From assembly GCF_004458765.1 (NCBI RefSeq), contig NZ_SPJX01000652.1:124001-188000 (forward strand): a DNA stretch of 64,000 nt, read 5' to 3'. Within the stretch, counting starts at the first letter, position 1, and every line of letters starts with the position of its first letter. The translations under genes and the position numbers were made by a program. Origin of the DNA: Microvirga pakistanensis. Lineage in GTDB: Bacteria; Pseudomonadota; Alphaproteobacteria; Rhizobiales; Beijerinckiaceae. Below are positions 63,230-64,000 of the stretch, piece after piece. The notes beneath the pieces were generated by a model that saw only the letters and a list, made by a program, of their open reading frames with translations, searched no databases and was not told where the DNA came from.

Positions 63230-63542
63230 GTGCTCGAAGAGGCTTTGAGGATGAACCGAGGTCGAAGCTGTCAAGATTGACTCTCGAACGGTGAGCTTCT
63301 CTCACTTACAGCTTATCTTGCGTCAAGAGCCGGAACAGTCGTCGACTGCTAGCGCTCTCAATTTTCCGTAGATGGACTGGATGACTAAATGCCACGCCGG
63401 CTAGGTGACGTCACCTTCGCGCTGGAATCGGCCTCGGCAGCCGATCATGCCCGAGGACAAGATGCGAGACGCGCTTTCTTGCCTTCCGTCGGCCAACCGC
63501 GACTAGCAGCTGCCACTTAATCTCGGGAGGTGCGACCTGTGC
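63230..63542. other. 313-base gap upstream of the MBOAT gene
   Basis: No supported gene. It should hold the promoter of the MBOAT pair (minus strand). A TTGACG is present at about 63310 on that strand but has no matching -10 at good spacing. Confidence 0.4.
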
Positions 63543-63860
63543 TTACTCGGAGAAAGCAGCTTTGATTCGACCTAGGCCTTCGTTCGTGAGTGGGTCGATC
63601 CTGAGAAGATTGTACCCTCCAGGCGAGACACGCTTTGAGAAAACCAGTCGCACATAGCCACCGCTCCGAAGAGGGAGAAAGAACAGGCCATCGGTTTCTC
63701 CCGCAAGAAAGCAGCGGAGCCCGACATAGAAGCTTTCCTCGTATCCTTTGATGGCTCGCCGGATAATTGGGTGGATCACAAGAGTTGTCCGCTTGCTCTC
63801 GCAGATCTCTTCAACGGCATCGAAACTCAACACTGCTGAACCCCATTTTTGAACGGCCAA
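63543..63860 (-). CDS. Hypothetical protein
   Basis: 105 residues from a TTG at 63860, which has GTGAGG just upstream and follows directly on an in-frame stop; an internal GTG at 63833 is an alternative. Soluble, with no signal or membrane segment: SFDAVEEICESKRTTLVIHP, then YEESFYVGLRCFLAG and GYVRLVFSKRVSPGGYNLLRID. No family recognised. Its composition is less GC-rich than the core genes. Confidence 0.5.
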   Translation of the reverse strand: MAVQKWGSAVLSFDAVEEICESKRTTLVIHPIIRRAIKGYEESFYVGLRCFLAGETDGLFFLPLRSGGYVRLVFSKRVSPGGYNLLRIDPLTNEGLGRIKAAFSE

Positions 63861-63922
63861 GTGGCCTCACGGGTTCAACGCGGCTCATAAGAATACGGTT
63901 CAGCTTCTCTTGAAAGATGAGC

Positions 63923-63951
63923 TTGCCTGAACCGTAGCATCAAGTTATTAA
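63923..63951 (+). promoter_or_regulatory. Promoter of the (off-window) groESL operon
   Basis: TTGCCT, 17 bases, TATTAA, seven bases upstream of the CIRCE element, so the transcription start would fall inside the operator. Confidence 0.6.
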
Positions 63952-63957
63952 CTCGTG

Positions 63958-63984
63958 TTAGCACTCCTATGCGTCGAGTGCTAA
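63958..63984 (+). promoter_or_regulatory. CIRCE operator (HrcA binding site)
   Basis: TTAGCACTC, nine bases, GAGTGCTAA: a perfect match to the CIRCE consensus. HrcA binds it and represses groESL at normal temperature. groES should start within the next ~100-200 bases beyond the window. Confidence 0.95.
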
Positions 63985-64000
63985 TCGTGCTGCTCGGCGC

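Overview
The window is high-G+C DNA that reads as the chromosome of an alphaproteobacterium. The gene orders sdhA-sdhB, mdh-sucC-sucD-sucA-sucB-lpd, atpHAGDC and helicase-S4-fdxA-carD-rpoH, together with the paired aerobic cobaltochelatase genes cobS/cobT, point to the Hyphomicrobiales. A Methylobacteriaceae (Microvirga/Methylobacterium-like) source is my inference; no rRNA is present to settle it.

Layout. 1-14.2 kb: the end of sdhA, sdhB, a broken small membrane-protein gene, an Omp19-like lipoprotein, zapE, a TetR regulator, then mdh, sucC, sucD, sucA, sucB, lpdA and tdk. 14.2-18.4 kb: xerC (minus), priA, a small envelope protein and a histidine phosphatase. 18.6-24.3 kb: the F1 ATP synthase operon atpHAGDC and a 2H phosphoesterase. 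24.3-28 kb: putA with a divergent Lrp-type regulator. 28-34 kb: a TerC protein, a three-gene NMT1/SsuA-type ABC importer, and a convergent eamA-cobW pair. 34-44.5 kb: a D,D-carboxypeptidase, a peroxiredoxin-like/2OG-Fe(II) oxygenase fusion, LOG and Nudix genes, a thiolase, bolA, a J-domain protein, cobS, cobT and a phytase-esterase-like secreted protein. 44.6-48.6 kb: a four-gene operon (circularly permuted ATP-grasp, alpha-E, transglutaminase, Anbu proteasome-like protease). 48.7-60.1 kb: yhhQ, rpmB, a DUF3108 protein, a SUV3-like helicase, an S4 protein, fdxA, carD, rpoH, an M48 lipoprotein protease, an SNase-like protein and several tiny hydrophilic proteins. 60.3-64 kb: tRNA-Arg(CCT), then a gene-poor segment with an MBOAT acyltransferase and its partner, ending in a promoter plus a perfect CIRCE element, the expected control region of groESL just outside the window.

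The first 23 kb is central energy metabolism: oxidation of malate, 2-oxoglutarate and succinate feeds respiration, and F1 makes ATP. A dispersed palindromic intergenic repeat (at least six copies here) sits between several of these genes. The most unusual system is the Anbu/ATP-grasp operon. The 60-64 kb stretch looks like an accessory insert between a tRNA and a heat-shock operon.
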